A stretch of DNA of 39,650 bases from assembly GCF_002954775.1 (NCBI RefSeq), contig NZ_PJME01000071.1:1-39650 (forward strand). Reading direction: 5' to 3'. Below, one piece after another: positions 26,243 through 34,054 of this stretch; within the stretch, counting starts at the first letter, position 1, and every line of letters starts with the position of its first letter. This DNA is from Streptomyces geranii (GTDB lineage Bacteria; Actinomycetota; Actinomycetes; Streptomycetales; Streptomycetaceae). Position numbers and translations under genes: made by a program. The notes under the pieces were generated by a model that was given only the letters and a program-made list of their open reading frames with translations, had not been told where the DNA came from and did no database searches.

Positions 26243-26929
26243 ATGGCCGCGCAGATCAACCCCAGTATCCTGTCCGCCGACTTCGCCCGACTCGCCGAAG
26301 AGGCGAGGGCGGTGGAAGGCGCCGACTGGCTTCATGTCGATGTGATGGACAACCATTTCGTCCCGAACCTCACGCTCGGTGTGCCGGTCGTAGAGTCCCT
26401 GGCGCGGGCGACGGACACTCCGCTGGACTGCCACCTGATGATCGAGGACCCCGATCGATGGGCGCCGCAGTACGTGGAAGCGGGGGCCGGTTCCGTCACC
26501 TTCCATGTGGAGGCCGCCGCAGCTCCGGTACGGCTCGCCCGTGAGATCCGGGCCAAAGGCGCCCGGGCCTCCATGGCCCTCAAGCCCGCGACCCCGATCG
26601 AGCCGTACGAGGACCTGCTGCCCGAGCTCGACATGCTGCTGATCATGACGGTCGAACCGGGATTCGGCGGTCAGGCGTTCCTCGACATCATGCTCCCCAA
26701 GATTCGCCGCACCCGCGAGTTGATCAGCAAGCACGGTCTTGAGCTGTGGCTTCAGGTGGACGGCGGAGTCGCCGCCTCCACCATCGAGCGCTGCGCCGAG
26801 GCCGGCGCGGACGTCTTCGTCGCCGGATCGGCGGTGTACGGGGCTTCCGACCCGGCCGAGGCGGTACGTGCACTACGCACCCAGGCGCAGACGGCCACCG
26901 CCGGTGCCAGCTGGGCGTGCGACCACTGA
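26243..26929 (+). CDS. rpe: Ribulose-phosphate 3-epimerase
   Basis: 228 aa TIM barrel that interconverts ribulose 5-phosphate and xylulose 5-phosphate in the pentose phosphate pathway. It starts MAAQINPSILSADF; the metal and acid/base residues lie in HVDVMDNHFVPN (His, two Asp), CHLMIEDP, and QVDGG; the phosphate loop is MTVEPGFGGQAF. The ATG at 26243 has only GGGG as a possible ribosome binding site. Position after rsmB matches the mycobacterial order, with the MmpL gene inserted between. Confidence 0.96.
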   Translation: MAAQINPSILSADFARLAEEARAVEGADWLHVDVMDNHFVPNLTLGVPVVESLARATDTPLDCHLMIEDPDRWAPQYVEAGAGSVTFHVEAAAAPVRLAREIRAKGARASMALKPATPIEPYEDLLPELDMLLIMTVEPGFGGQAFLDIMLPKIRRTRELISKHGLELWLQVDGGVAASTIERCAEAGADVFVAGSAVYGASDPAEAVRALRTQAQTATAGASWACDH

Positions 26930-26959
26930 GCCAAGGGAACGTGAACGACGTACTTCTGG

Positions 26960-26983
26960 GCAGATCATGCACTCGGGATCTGC
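26960..26983. promoter_or_regulatory. 7-N10-7 inverted repeat between rpe and the SorC regulator
   Basis: GCAGATC (26960-26966) and GATCTGC (26977-26983) are perfect complements. AAGGAT at 26984-26989 directly follows and resembles a -10 box. It could be a self-operator of the SorC regulator or a weak rpe terminator; no T-run follows. Confidence 0.4.
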
Positions 26984-27007
26984 AAGGATGAACGGCGAAT
27001 CCAGAAT

Positions 27008-28066
27008 GTGAACAGCAGCGAAGTGAAGAGCAGTGAGGAGATCGCCGTGTCGGGTATGTCGGCGGGCCGGTCAGCCATGCGGATGGGACCCGCTGAGCTG
27101 GTGCAGGCGGCGGCCATGGCCCGCCGCTTCTACCTAGAGGGCAAGTCCAAGATCCAGATCGCCGAGGAGTTCGGCGTCAGCCGCTTCAAGGTGGCCCGGG
27201 TCCTGGAGACCGCCCTCGAACGGGATCTGGTGCGGATCGAGATCCGAGTCCCCGCCGAACTGGACGCCGAACGCTCGGACGCCCTGCGCGCCCGGTACGG
27301 CCTCAGGCACGCGGTCGTCGTCGAGTCCCCGGCCGATGCCGAGGAGTCGCCCGATCCCGAGAACCTCGGTGAGGTGGCCGCCGATCTGCTCGGCGAACTG
27401 GTGAACGAAGGCGATGTGCTCGGCCTGGCCTGGGGCCGGTCCACCATCCACATGGCGGCGGCCCTCGACCGGCTGCCGCCCTGCACGGTGGTCCAGCTGA
27501 CGGGTGTGTACGACGCCGGAACCGCCGAGCGCGGTTCGGTGGAAGCGGTCCGGCGCGCGGCCCAGGTGTCGGGCGGCGACGCCCACCCCATCTACGCCCC
27601 GATGCTGCTGCCGGACGCGGCCACCGCCGCCGCGCTGCGCAGCCAGACCGGGATCGCCCGGGCCTTCGAGTACTTCGACAAGGTCACGGTCGCCTGCGTC
27701 TCCATCGGCTCCTGGGAGGCCGGCATCTCGACGGTGCACGACATGCTCAGCGACGAGGAACGCGGCCACTACGCCTCCCTCGGCGTCGCCGCCGAGATGT
27801 CCGCGCACCTGTTCGACGCCGACGGGCGCCGGGTCGGCCGGGACCTGGGGGAGCGGTGCATCACGGTCAAGACCGACCAGCTGCGCCGGGTGCCCGAGGT
27901 CGTCGCCATCGCGGGCGGGCAGCGCAAGGCGCCCGCGATCGACGCGGTGCTGCGGTCCGGGCTGGTCACCAGCCTGGTGACGGACACCTCGGCCGCGGAC
28001 TATCTGCTGACGGCGGGCCCGTCGCCGAAGCCGTCGCTCAACAGGGCGGACCCGGACGGGATCTGA
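27008..28066 (+). CDS. SorC/DeoR-type sugar-binding transcriptional regulator
   Basis: 352 aa. N-terminal helix-turn-helix (about 32-75; KSKIQIAEEFGVSRFKVARVLETA) and a C-terminal sugar-phosphate-binding domain of the SorC family (about 80-335; GLAWGRSTIHMAAAL is the typical phosphate loop). Members respond to phosphorylated sugars. Next to rpe, a pentose phosphate effector is plausible but unproven. Start uncertain: GTG 27008 gives the longest protein, while GTG 27047 has the better ribosome binding site (GAGGAG, 6 nt away) and would remove 13 residues. A TTCG-capped terminator follows. Confidence 0.9.
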   Translation: MNSSEVKSSEEIAVSGMSAGRSAMRMGPAELVQAAAMARRFYLEGKSKIQIAEEFGVSRFKVARVLETALERDLVRIEIRVPAELDAERSDALRARYGLRHAVVVESPADAEESPDPENLGEVAADLLGELVNEGDVLGLAWGRSTIHMAAALDRLPPCTVVQLTGVYDAGTAERGSVEAVRRAAQVSGGDAHPIYAPMLLPDAATAAALRSQTGIARAFEYFDKVTVACVSIGSWEAGISTVHDMLSDEERGHYASLGVAAEMSAHLFDADGRRVGRDLGERCITVKTDQLRRVPEVVAIAGGQRKAPAIDAVLRSGLVTSLVTDTSAADYLLTAGPSPKPSLNRADPDGI

Positions 28067-28092
28067 CGATCCGGTGAGCTGACGATCCGGTG
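28063..28092. repeat. Direct repeat of CTGACGATCCGGTG
   Basis: The 14-nt unit CTGACGATCCGGTG occurs at 28063-28076 and 28079-28092, a period of 16 nt. The first copy includes the stop codon of the SorC regulator. Probably a small local duplication. Confidence 0.8.
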
Positions 28093-28124
28093 CCCGGGTT
28101 CCCTTCGGGGAGGCCCGGGCACCG
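28088..28124. terminator. Terminator with UUCG tetraloop
   Basis: Outer arms CGGTGCCCGGG (28088-28098) and CCCGGGCACCG (28114-28124) pair perfectly. After a one-base bulge an inner stem TCCC/GGGA closes a TTCG loop (28104-28107), a very stable C(UUCG)G cap. It lies between the SorC gene and the convergent MmpL gene and can serve both. Confidence 0.85.
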
Positions 28125-28144
28125 CTCTGTTCGGGTACGAGGGC

Positions 28145-30391
28145 TCAGTCCCGTTCCTCGCCCTCGGTGTCCACGTGCGGCAGCACCCGGTCGAGCCAGC
28201 CGGGTGTCCACCAGGCGTGCCGGCCCAGCAGCGTCATGACCGCCGGCACCAGCAGCAGTCGTACGACCGTCGCGTCGATGAGCACGCTCACGGCGAGCCC
28301 CAGGCCGAGCATCTTCACCACCACGTTGTCGCTCACGACGAACGCGGCGAAGACGCTCACCATGATCAGGGCCGCGCAGGTGATCACCCGGGCGGTGATC
28401 TCCAGGGCGTGCGCCACCGAGGCCTTCGCGTCGCCGGTGCGCAGCCAGGCCTCGTGGACGCGGGAGAGCAGGAAGATCTCGTAGTCCATGCTGAGGCCGA
28501 AGATGATCGCGAACATCATCATCGGTACGTAGCTCTCGATGGGCACCTTGCCGTGCACGCCCAGCGCGGGCCCGCCCCAGCCCCACTGGAAGACGGCCAC
28601 GACGACACCGTACGAGGCCGCGATCGACAGGACGTTGAGGGCCGCCGCCTTGAGCGCCACCAGGAGGCCGCGGAAGACGGTCAGGATGATCAGGAAGGCG
28701 AGGGCCACGACCACGCCGATGATCAGTGGCAGACGGCTCGCGACGATGTCGCGGAAGTCGACCTGGGCGGCGGTCGTGCCGGTGACGTAGCCGTGCGCGG
28801 CCGTTCCCGAGACGGCCTCGGGGAGAGTCGTGTCGACCAGGCGGTTGGTGAGGGCGGTGGTGGTCTCGCTCTGCGGTGACTCCTTGGAGTAGACCGTGCC
28901 GATCAGGACGTCGCCGTCCTTGGTCGCGGTGAGCGGGGTGACGGTCGCCGCGCCCGGTACGTCCGTCAGCGTCTTGGACGCCTTCGAGGCGAGGTCGGAG
29001 CGCTGGTCGGAGGGCACCTTCGTCTGGTCGATGACGATGGTCAGCGGGCCGTTGGAGCCCGGCCCGAACGACTGCGCCATGATGTCGTACGCCCGCCGGT
29101 CGGTGAACGACTTCGGGTCGGCGCCGTCGCCGATGTGACCGAGCTGGATGGACAGCACCGGGATCGCCAGCACCAGGACGGTCACGACCCCGCCGGCCAG
29201 GAACCACCAGGGGCGGCGTTCGACGCGCTGCGCGTAGCGGTGCCAGGCGCCGTGGCCCTCGGCCTCGTCGGTGGCGGCCTCGGCGACCGGTCGGCGTACC
29301 CGGTAGCGGTCGATGCGGTGGCCGATGAGGCCCAGCAGGGCCGGGACCAGGGTGAGGGCGCCCAGGACCGCCGAGACCACCGTCACGGCGGCTGCCACGC
29401 CCAGCAGGCCGATGAAGGACACCCCGGAGACGGACAGCCCGGCCAGCGCGACGATCACCGTGCACCCGGAGACCAGGACGGCCCGTCCGCTGGTGGCGTT
29501 GGCCCGCCCCGCCGCCCGTACCGGATCGTCGCCGTTCATCAGGTTCTGGCGGTGCCGGGTGATCAGGAACAGTGCGTAGTCGATGCCCACGCCGAGGCCG
29601 ATCATCGTGGCCAGGGTGGGGGAGACCGTGGCGAAGGTGAACGCCGAGGCGAGCAGCCCGAGGCAGGCCAGGCCGCCGATCACGCTGATCAGGGCGGTCA
29701 CCAGGGGCAGGCCCGCCGCGAGCACGCTGCCGAAGCCGACCAGCAGGACGACGACGGCCACCGCGAAGCCGATCAGCTCGCTGACCCGGTCGTCGGCGTC
29801 GGGCCGGGCCAGCTCGCCCAGCGGGCCGCCGTACTCGACCTGCACCCCGGCCGAGCGCAGCGGCTGGACCGATTTGTCGACACCGTCGAGGTAGTCGTCG
29901 TGGAGGGTGGACGGCTGGACGTCGAAGCGGATGGTGACGTAGCCGGTCTTCCCGTCGCTGGAGAGCGGGCCGACGGTGTCCTTGCCCGGCGGCGGTGATC
30001 CCGGCGGGGGCAGCGGGTTCTGGACGGACAGGACATGCGGGAGTTTCTGCAGGTCGGCGACCGACTCGGAGAGCTGCGAGGAGACCGAGGACAGGGGCTT
30101 GGAGGTGTCCCTCAGCACGATCTGGCTGCCGTAGCCGCCGGCCGCCGGGTCGTGCTTCTTCAGCACGTCCAGGCCCTCCTGCGACTGGACCCCGGACAGC
30201 GAGAAGTTGTCCGAGTAGTCGCCGCCGAAGGAACGGTTGAGGACCTGGAGCGCGGCGAGCGCCACCAGCCAGGCCACGATGACGATCACGAAGTGCCGGG
30301 CACACCACTCGCCCAGCCTGCGCAGCCGTCCCCGGGTGTCCTCGCGTCCCCCCGACGCTCCTGCTGCTGGCACTGCTGTCGGCGATGACAT
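28145..30391 (-). CDS. MmpL/RND-family membrane transporter 2
   Basis: 748 aa, MMPL layout as in transporter 1: a first helix near 32-52, a large extracytoplasmic loop, five or six helices, a second loop (about 415-545) and a second helix cluster. Motifs GLGVGIDYALFLITRHRQNL and GLSMDYEIFLLSRVHEAWLR carry the conserved Asp-Tyr proton-relay residues. The two transporters differ widely in sequence outside these motifs, so they are not a recent duplication. The ATG at 30391 follows GGGAG. Transcription diverges from the barstar gene. Substrate unknown; no lipid or polyketide gene is nearby. Confidence 0.93.
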   Translation of the reverse strand: MSSPTAVPAAGASGGREDTRGRLRRLGEWCARHFVIVIVAWLVALAALQVLNRSFGGDYSDNFSLSGVQSQEGLDVLKKHDPAAGGYGSQIVLRDTSKPLSSVSSQLSESVADLQKLPHVLSVQNPLPPPGSPPPGKDTVGPLSSDGKTGYVTIRFDVQPSTLHDDYLDGVDKSVQPLRSAGVQVEYGGPLGELARPDADDRVSELIGFAVAVVVLLVGFGSVLAAGLPLVTALISVIGGLACLGLLASAFTFATVSPTLATMIGLGVGIDYALFLITRHRQNLMNGDDPVRAAGRANATSGRAVLVSGCTVIVALAGLSVSGVSFIGLLGVAAAVTVVSAVLGALTLVPALLGLIGHRIDRYRVRRPVAEAATDEAEGHGAWHRYAQRVERRPWWFLAGGVVTVLVLAIPVLSIQLGHIGDGADPKSFTDRRAYDIMAQSFGPGSNGPLTIVIDQTKVPSDQRSDLASKASKTLTDVPGAATVTPLTATKDGDVLIGTVYSKESPQSETTTALTNRLVDTTLPEAVSGTAAHGYVTGTTAAQVDFRDIVASRLPLIIGVVVALAFLIILTVFRGLLVALKAAALNVLSIAASYGVVVAVFQWGWGGPALGVHGKVPIESYVPMMMFAIIFGLSMDYEIFLLSRVHEAWLRTGDAKASVAHALEITARVITCAALIMVSVFAAFVVSDNVVVKMLGLGLAVSVLIDATVVRLLLVPAVMTLLGRHAWWTPGWLDRVLPHVDTEGEERD

Positions 30392-30481
30392 GCGCGGCTC
30401 CCACCGGAGACTGGCTGGTCATCTCATTGAACGACTCGTCGATCAACGTGTCCTGTTGAGAGCCCGTCCGTCGGGTCGCCG

Positions 30482-30510
30482 TTGTCAGGGGGCGGGTGGT
30501 GGGATCTACT
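30482..30510 (+). promoter_or_regulatory. Putative leaderless barstar promoter
   Basis: TTGTCA (30482-30487) and TCTACT (30505-30510) are spaced by 17 nt. The -10 ends 6 nt before the ATG at 30517, as for a leaderless transcript, and no Shine-Dalgarno is visible. Prediction only. Confidence 0.4.
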
Positions 30511-30516
30511 ACAGCG

Positions 30517-30933
30517 ATGATCGACCACCCGCTCGCTCCCATGCTCACCGGCGGCACGCCCGCCGGTGTCCTGTCCTGGCCCGCCGCCCTGCCCGTCGAA
30601 CGCGCGCTCGAAGCCGCCCGTGAGGCCGGCTGGGAGACCGCCGACCTCGACCTCGCCGACGTCACGGACAAGGCCGGGCTGATGACGGTCTGCGCCACCG
30701 CGCTGCGGTTCCCGGACTGGTTCGGCGCGAACTGGGACGCCCTGGCGGACAGCCTCGGCGACCTGGAGGGGTGGCCCGCGACCCGCGGCCGGCTCCTCCT
30801 CGTCCGGAACTGGCAGGCGTACGCGGCTGCCCGGCCCGAGGAGTGGAAGACCCTCCAGGAGATCTTCGCCGACGCCGCCGCGGGCTGGCGGGAGACGGAG
30901 ACGGGGCTGGCTGTGGTCATGGTGCTCGCCTGA
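30517..30933 (+). CDS. Barstar-family protein without a partner barnase
   Basis: 138 aa. Residues about 45-130 show the barstar pattern, with FPDWFGANWDALADSLGDL matching the inhibitor helix FPEYYGRNLDALWDCL that plugs the active site of barnase-type RNases. No secreted RNase gene lies within the window, so it is an orphan inhibitor or protects against an unlinked or foreign toxin. ATG at 30517 preferred; an ATG at 30541 is possible. An N-terminal extension of about 30 residues goes beyond classical barstar (about 90 aa). Confidence 0.85.
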   Translation: MIDHPLAPMLTGGTPAGVLSWPAALPVERALEAAREAGWETADLDLADVTDKAGLMTVCATALRFPDWFGANWDALADSLGDLEGWPATRGRLLLVRNWQAYAAARPEEWKTLQEIFADAAAGWRETETGLAVVMVLA

Positions 30934-31090
30934 ACAAGCCTGTGGTGGGATGCCACGAGCGGCCCCACGGCCCGTCTGGACGATCCGACCAGGCGGTTTC
31001 AGGTCACCGGCATGGGACAATGAGGTACGTGCTCTTCCCCCTGGCTGTCCTGTCCGGGGGCCACCTCTGATCGACCGGGATGTGCAGCAC

Positions 31091-32533
31091 GTGCGTTTCC
31101 TCAACGACATCCAGCCTCCGTACGACCTGACGTACGACGACGTCTTCATGGTCCCGAGCCGCTCCTCCGTCGGCTCCAGGCAGGGCGTGGACCTCAGCTC
31201 CCCGGACGGCACGGGTACGACGATCCCGCTGGTCGTCGCCAACATGACCGCCATCGCGGGGCGCCGGATGGCCGAGACGGTCGCGCGGCGCGGCGGGCTC
31301 GTCGTCATCCCGCAGGACATCCCGATCGAGGTCGTCACCGACGTCATCTCCTGGGTGAAGAGCCGTCACCTCGTGCTGGACACCCCGATCGTGCTGGCCC
31401 CGCACCAGACCGTCGCCGACGCCCTCGCACTGCTGCCCAAGCGCGCGCACAACGCCGGTGTCGTCGTCGACGCCGAGCGGCGGCCGGTCGGCGTGGTCAC
31501 CGACACCGACCTGTCCGGCGTGGACCGCTTCACCCAGCTCTCCGAGGTCATGTCGAAGGACCTGCTCCTCCTCGACGCCGACATCGACCCGCGCGAGGCC
31601 TTCAACCGCCTCGACGCCGCCAACCGCCGGTACGCGCCCGCCGTGGACGCCGACGGCAAGCTCGCCGGCATCCTCACCCGGAAGGGCGCCCTGCGTGCCA
31701 CCCTCTACACACCGACCACGGATGCGAACGGACGGCTGCGGATCGCCGCCGCCGTCGGCATCAACGGCGATGTGGCCGGGAAGGCGCAGCAACTGCTCGA
31801 CGCGGGCGTCGACACCCTCGTCATCGACACCGCGCACGGCCACCAGGAGTCGATGCTCAGCGCCATCAAGCTGGTCCGCGACCTCGACCCGCACGTTCCG
31901 ATCGCGGCCGGCAACATCGTCGCCGCCGAGGGCGTCAGGGACCTGATCGAGGCGGGCGCCGACATCGTCAAGGTCGGCGTCGGACCGGGCGCCATGTGCA
32001 CCACCCGCATGATGACGGGCGTGGGCCGGCCGCAGTTCTCGGCGGTCCTGGAGTGCGCGGCCGAGGCGAAGAAGTACGGCAAGCACGTCTGGGCGGACGG
32101 CGGGGTACGCCACCCGCGCGACGTCGCGATGGCGCTGGCCGCCGGTGCGTCCAACGTCATGGTGGGTTCGTGGTTCGCGGGGACCTACGAGTCTCCCGGC
32201 GACCTTCAGCAGGACGCCGCCGGGCACCTCTACAAGGAGTCGTTCGGCATGGCGTCCGCGCGTGCGGTGCGCAACCGTACGTCGGAGGAGTCGTCGTACG
32301 ACCGGGCCCGCAAGGCGCTGTTCGAGGAGGGCATCTCGACGTCCCGGATGTTCCTCGACCCGGCCCGGCCGGGTGTCGAGGACCTGATCGACTCGATCAT
32401 CGCGGGCGTCCGCTCCTCCTGCACCTATGCCGGGGCCAACTCCCTTGAGGAGTTCGCCCAGAAGGCCATCGTCGGCATCCAGAGCGCCGCCGGGTACGCG
32501 GAGGGCAAGCCGCTCCACGCCAGCTGGAGCTGA
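31091..32533 (+). CDS. guaB1: GuaB1, IMPDH-family protein, probable GMP reductase with CBS domains
   Basis: 480 aa. IMPDH/GMPR TIM barrel interrupted by a CBS pair (about 95-205). The catalytic Cys303 lies in GVGPGAMCTTRMMTGVGRPQ. Actinobacterial GuaB1 was long annotated as IMP dehydrogenase; the mycobacterial protein has since been shown to be a CBS-containing GMP reductase, which returns GMP to IMP and responds to purine nucleotides. I assign this one by family resemblance. The GTG at 31091 (MRFLNDIQPPYDLTYDDV) is preferred over longer frames. An Lrp-type regulator starts 3 nt after the stop. Confidence 0.92.
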   Translation: MRFLNDIQPPYDLTYDDVFMVPSRSSVGSRQGVDLSSPDGTGTTIPLVVANMTAIAGRRMAETVARRGGLVVIPQDIPIEVVTDVISWVKSRHLVLDTPIVLAPHQTVADALALLPKRAHNAGVVVDAERRPVGVVTDTDLSGVDRFTQLSEVMSKDLLLLDADIDPREAFNRLDAANRRYAPAVDADGKLAGILTRKGALRATLYTPTTDANGRLRIAAAVGINGDVAGKAQQLLDAGVDTLVIDTAHGHQESMLSAIKLVRDLDPHVPIAAGNIVAAEGVRDLIEAGADIVKVGVGPGAMCTTRMMTGVGRPQFSAVLECAAEAKKYGKHVWADGGVRHPRDVAMALAAGASNVMVGSWFAGTYESPGDLQQDAAGHLYKESFGMASARAVRNRTSEESSYDRARKALFEEGISTSRMFLDPARPGVEDLIDSIIAGVRSSCTYAGANSLEEFAQKAIVGIQSAAGYAEGKPLHASWS

Positions 32534-32536
32534 CGC

Positions 32537-32989
32537 GTGCTGAACGATCTCGACGAACGTATCGTGCACGCCCTCGCCGAGGACGCGCGTCGTTCCTACG
32601 CGGACATCGGGCAGTTGGTGGGGCTGTCCGCGCCCGCGGTCAAGCGGCGCGTGGACCGGTTGCGGGAGAGCGGGGCGATCACCGGGTTCACCGTGCGGGT
32701 GGATCCGGCGGCGCTGGGGTGGGAGACGGAGGGGTTCGTCGAGATCTACTGCCGGCGGAACACCTCGCCGGAGACCATTCGGCGGGGGCTTGAGCGGTAT
32801 CAGGAGGTGGTGGCCGCGTCCACCGTCACCGGGGAGGCGGATGCGGTGGTGCAGGTTTTCGCCTCTGACATGCGGCACTTCGAGCGGGTGCTTGAGCGGA
32901 TCGCCGGGGAGCCGTTCGTTGAGCGGACGAAGTCCGTGCTGGTGCTGTCGCCCTTGCTGCGGAGGTTTTCCTCGGGGTCGCCTACGTAG
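32537..32989 (+). CDS. Lrp/AsnC-family regulator
   Basis: 150 aa. N-terminal winged helix-turn-helix (about 3-55; SYADIGQLVGLSAPAVKRRVDRL) and C-terminal RAM effector-binding domain (about 65-145). Members bind amino acids or related metabolites and form octamers on DNA. It starts 3 nt after guaB1 and so is probably translated from the same mRNA, an unusual partner for a purine salvage enzyme. Codon choice turns slightly less GC-rich toward its end (many GGGG and TTG codons). The effector is unknown. Confidence 0.92.
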   Translation: MLNDLDERIVHALAEDARRSYADIGQLVGLSAPAVKRRVDRLRESGAITGFTVRVDPAALGWETEGFVEIYCRRNTSPETIRRGLERYQEVVAASTVTGEADAVVQVFASDMRHFERVLERIAGEPFVERTKSVLVLSPLLRRFSSGSPT

Positions 32990-33024
32990 GGGGTTTCTGG
33001 GGTTCGTCGGCGGGTGCGGGTTCG

Positions 33025-33063
33025 TTGTGGCCGGTCGCGCAGTTCCCCGCGCCCCTTGACGGC
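33025..33063. repeat. Dispersed extragenic repeat, copy 3
   Basis: TTGTGGCCGGTCGCGCAGTT followed by CCCCGCGCCCCTTGACGG, the same core as at 20490 and 26128. It lies between the convergent Lrp and GntR genes. Confidence 0.8.
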
Positions 33064-33094
33064 GCTGTCCGCGGCCCTGTTCACAGGTCGCCCT

Positions 33095-33835
33095 CTAGTT
33101 GGTCGTCTTCCTCGCCAGGGCGTTGTTCGCTGTCGAGTTGTGGACGCTGAAACTCACCGCGTCGCCTCTGTAGCGGTCGTCCGACCATTCGACTGGGCGG
33201 CCCTCCCGCGTAGTTGTCACCCGGCGGACTCGTAGGAGGGGGCTCGTGCGGCGGATGTCGAGGAGTTCGGCGTCCTGGGCGCCTGCCGCCACCGCGTCGA
33301 TGACGTGTTCGCCGTATGCGAAGACCAAGCCCGTGTCCTCGAAGAGGCGTTGGGTGACCGAGGGGCAGTCCGGTTCGATGGGTTCGACGGACGGGGCGAT
33401 CCAGTCGGCGTAGACCGTGCGCTCCAGGAGGACCGGTTCGCCGTCCAGGCCGCGGACCCGCAGGACGTACAACACCCTTGTCTTCTCGTGGAGTTGGAGG
33501 CGGATCGCGTCCTCCGCCGTCGCCGGGCGGTACTCCTGGTGCACCACCTGGCCCGTCGCCTCGCGGCCCATCGCGCGGGCCCACTGGGCGAAGCTGCGCA
33601 ACTCCTCGAAGGTCTGGCTGCGGCGGCTGGCCAGGACCACCCGGCGGGCGCCCTGGCGGGAGCCGATCAGGCCCTCGGCGGTCAGGGCCGCGACCGCCTG
33701 GCGGATCGTGCCGCGGGCCACGCCGTAGTGGGCGGCGAGTTCCGTCTCCGGAGGCAGCCGGCTGCCGACCGTGTACTGCTCGCGGTCGATCGCCCGGCGC
33801 AGCTCATCGGCGATCTCCTCGTGTCGCGCCGTCAT
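33095..33835 (-). CDS. GntR/HutC-family regulator of the ABC-HAD-EEP cassette
   Basis: 246 aa. Winged helix-turn-helix (about 1-72; LPPETELAAHYGVARGTIRQAVAAL) followed by a UTRA effector domain (about 95-235; LLERTVYADW, SPLLRVRRVTTTREGRPVEWSDDRYRGDAVSF). HutC/PhnF/DasR-type members sense sugar phosphates, phosphonates or related metabolites. It diverges from the transporter operon with a 219-nt shared promoter region that holds two palindromes, the usual layout for a local repressor. ATG at 33835 with AGGGG 5 nt upstream. The effector is inferred to be the transported compound or its phosphate. Confidence 0.92.
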   Translation of the reverse strand: MTARHEEIADELRRAIDREQYTVGSRLPPETELAAHYGVARGTIRQAVAALTAEGLIGSRQGARRVVLASRRSQTFEELRSFAQWARAMGREATGQVVHQEYRPATAEDAIRLQLHEKTRVLYVLRVRGLDGEPVLLERTVYADWIAPSVEPIEPDCPSVTQRLFEDTGLVFAYGEHVIDAVAAGAQDAELLDIRRTSPLLRVRRVTTTREGRPVEWSDDRYRGDAVSFSVHNSTANNALARKTTN

Positions 33836-33854
33836 GCTTCCCCTCTGGGTTTGT

Positions 33855-33868
33855 CGCTGTGCACAGCG
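33855..33868. promoter_or_regulatory. 14-bp palindrome in the GntR leader
   Basis: CGCTGTGCACAGCG is a perfect palindrome 19 nt upstream of the GntR start codon. On the minus strand it lies just downstream of a TAGGCT box (33880-33875), about where transcription would begin, so it may be an autoregulatory operator. Confidence 0.4.
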
Positions 33869-33930
33869 TGAGCAGCCTAATCGACAACCACGACCGGTCC
33901 GAGTGCGCCGGAAACGTGCAGGGAATCGGC

Positions 33931-33952
33931 GGTCAGTGTTTCGCCAGTGTTT
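33931..33952 (+). promoter_or_regulatory. Two 11-bp direct repeats upstream of the ABC operon
   Basis: CAGTGTTT recurs at 33934 and 33945, one helical turn apart. The geometry equals that of streptomycete PhoP (PHO) boxes, but the bases do not match the GTTCACC consensus. Confidence 0.35.
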
Positions 33953-33987
33953 ACGGGCGCGATACCGACGGAAGTCCTACTGAAGCC

Positions 33988-34005
33988 AACTTGTTCAGAC
34001 AAGTT
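33988..34005. promoter_or_regulatory. GntR-type operator before the ABC operon
   Basis: AACTTGT-TCAG-ACAAGTT is a perfect 7-4-7 palindrome. The inner 16-mer ACTTGTTCAGACAAGT is built like HutC-subfamily sites such as the DasR site ACTGGTCTAGACCAGT. It sits 50 nt before the binding-protein start, in the divergent promoter region. Confidence 0.65.
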
Positions 34006-34054
34006 CTCCGCACTTCCTCACCTCGTCACCCTCGTGCGCACCCCTGGAGAGACC

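Noticed and set aside
28038..30968. 976-codon minus-strand frame overlapping the second MmpL gene
   Set aside because: It is an alternative frame of the MmpL gene; the MMPL frame has helices and motifs, this one has none.
33931..33952. True PhoP box
   Set aside because: Spacing fits but the GTTCACC core is missing on both strands; kept only as a direct repeat.
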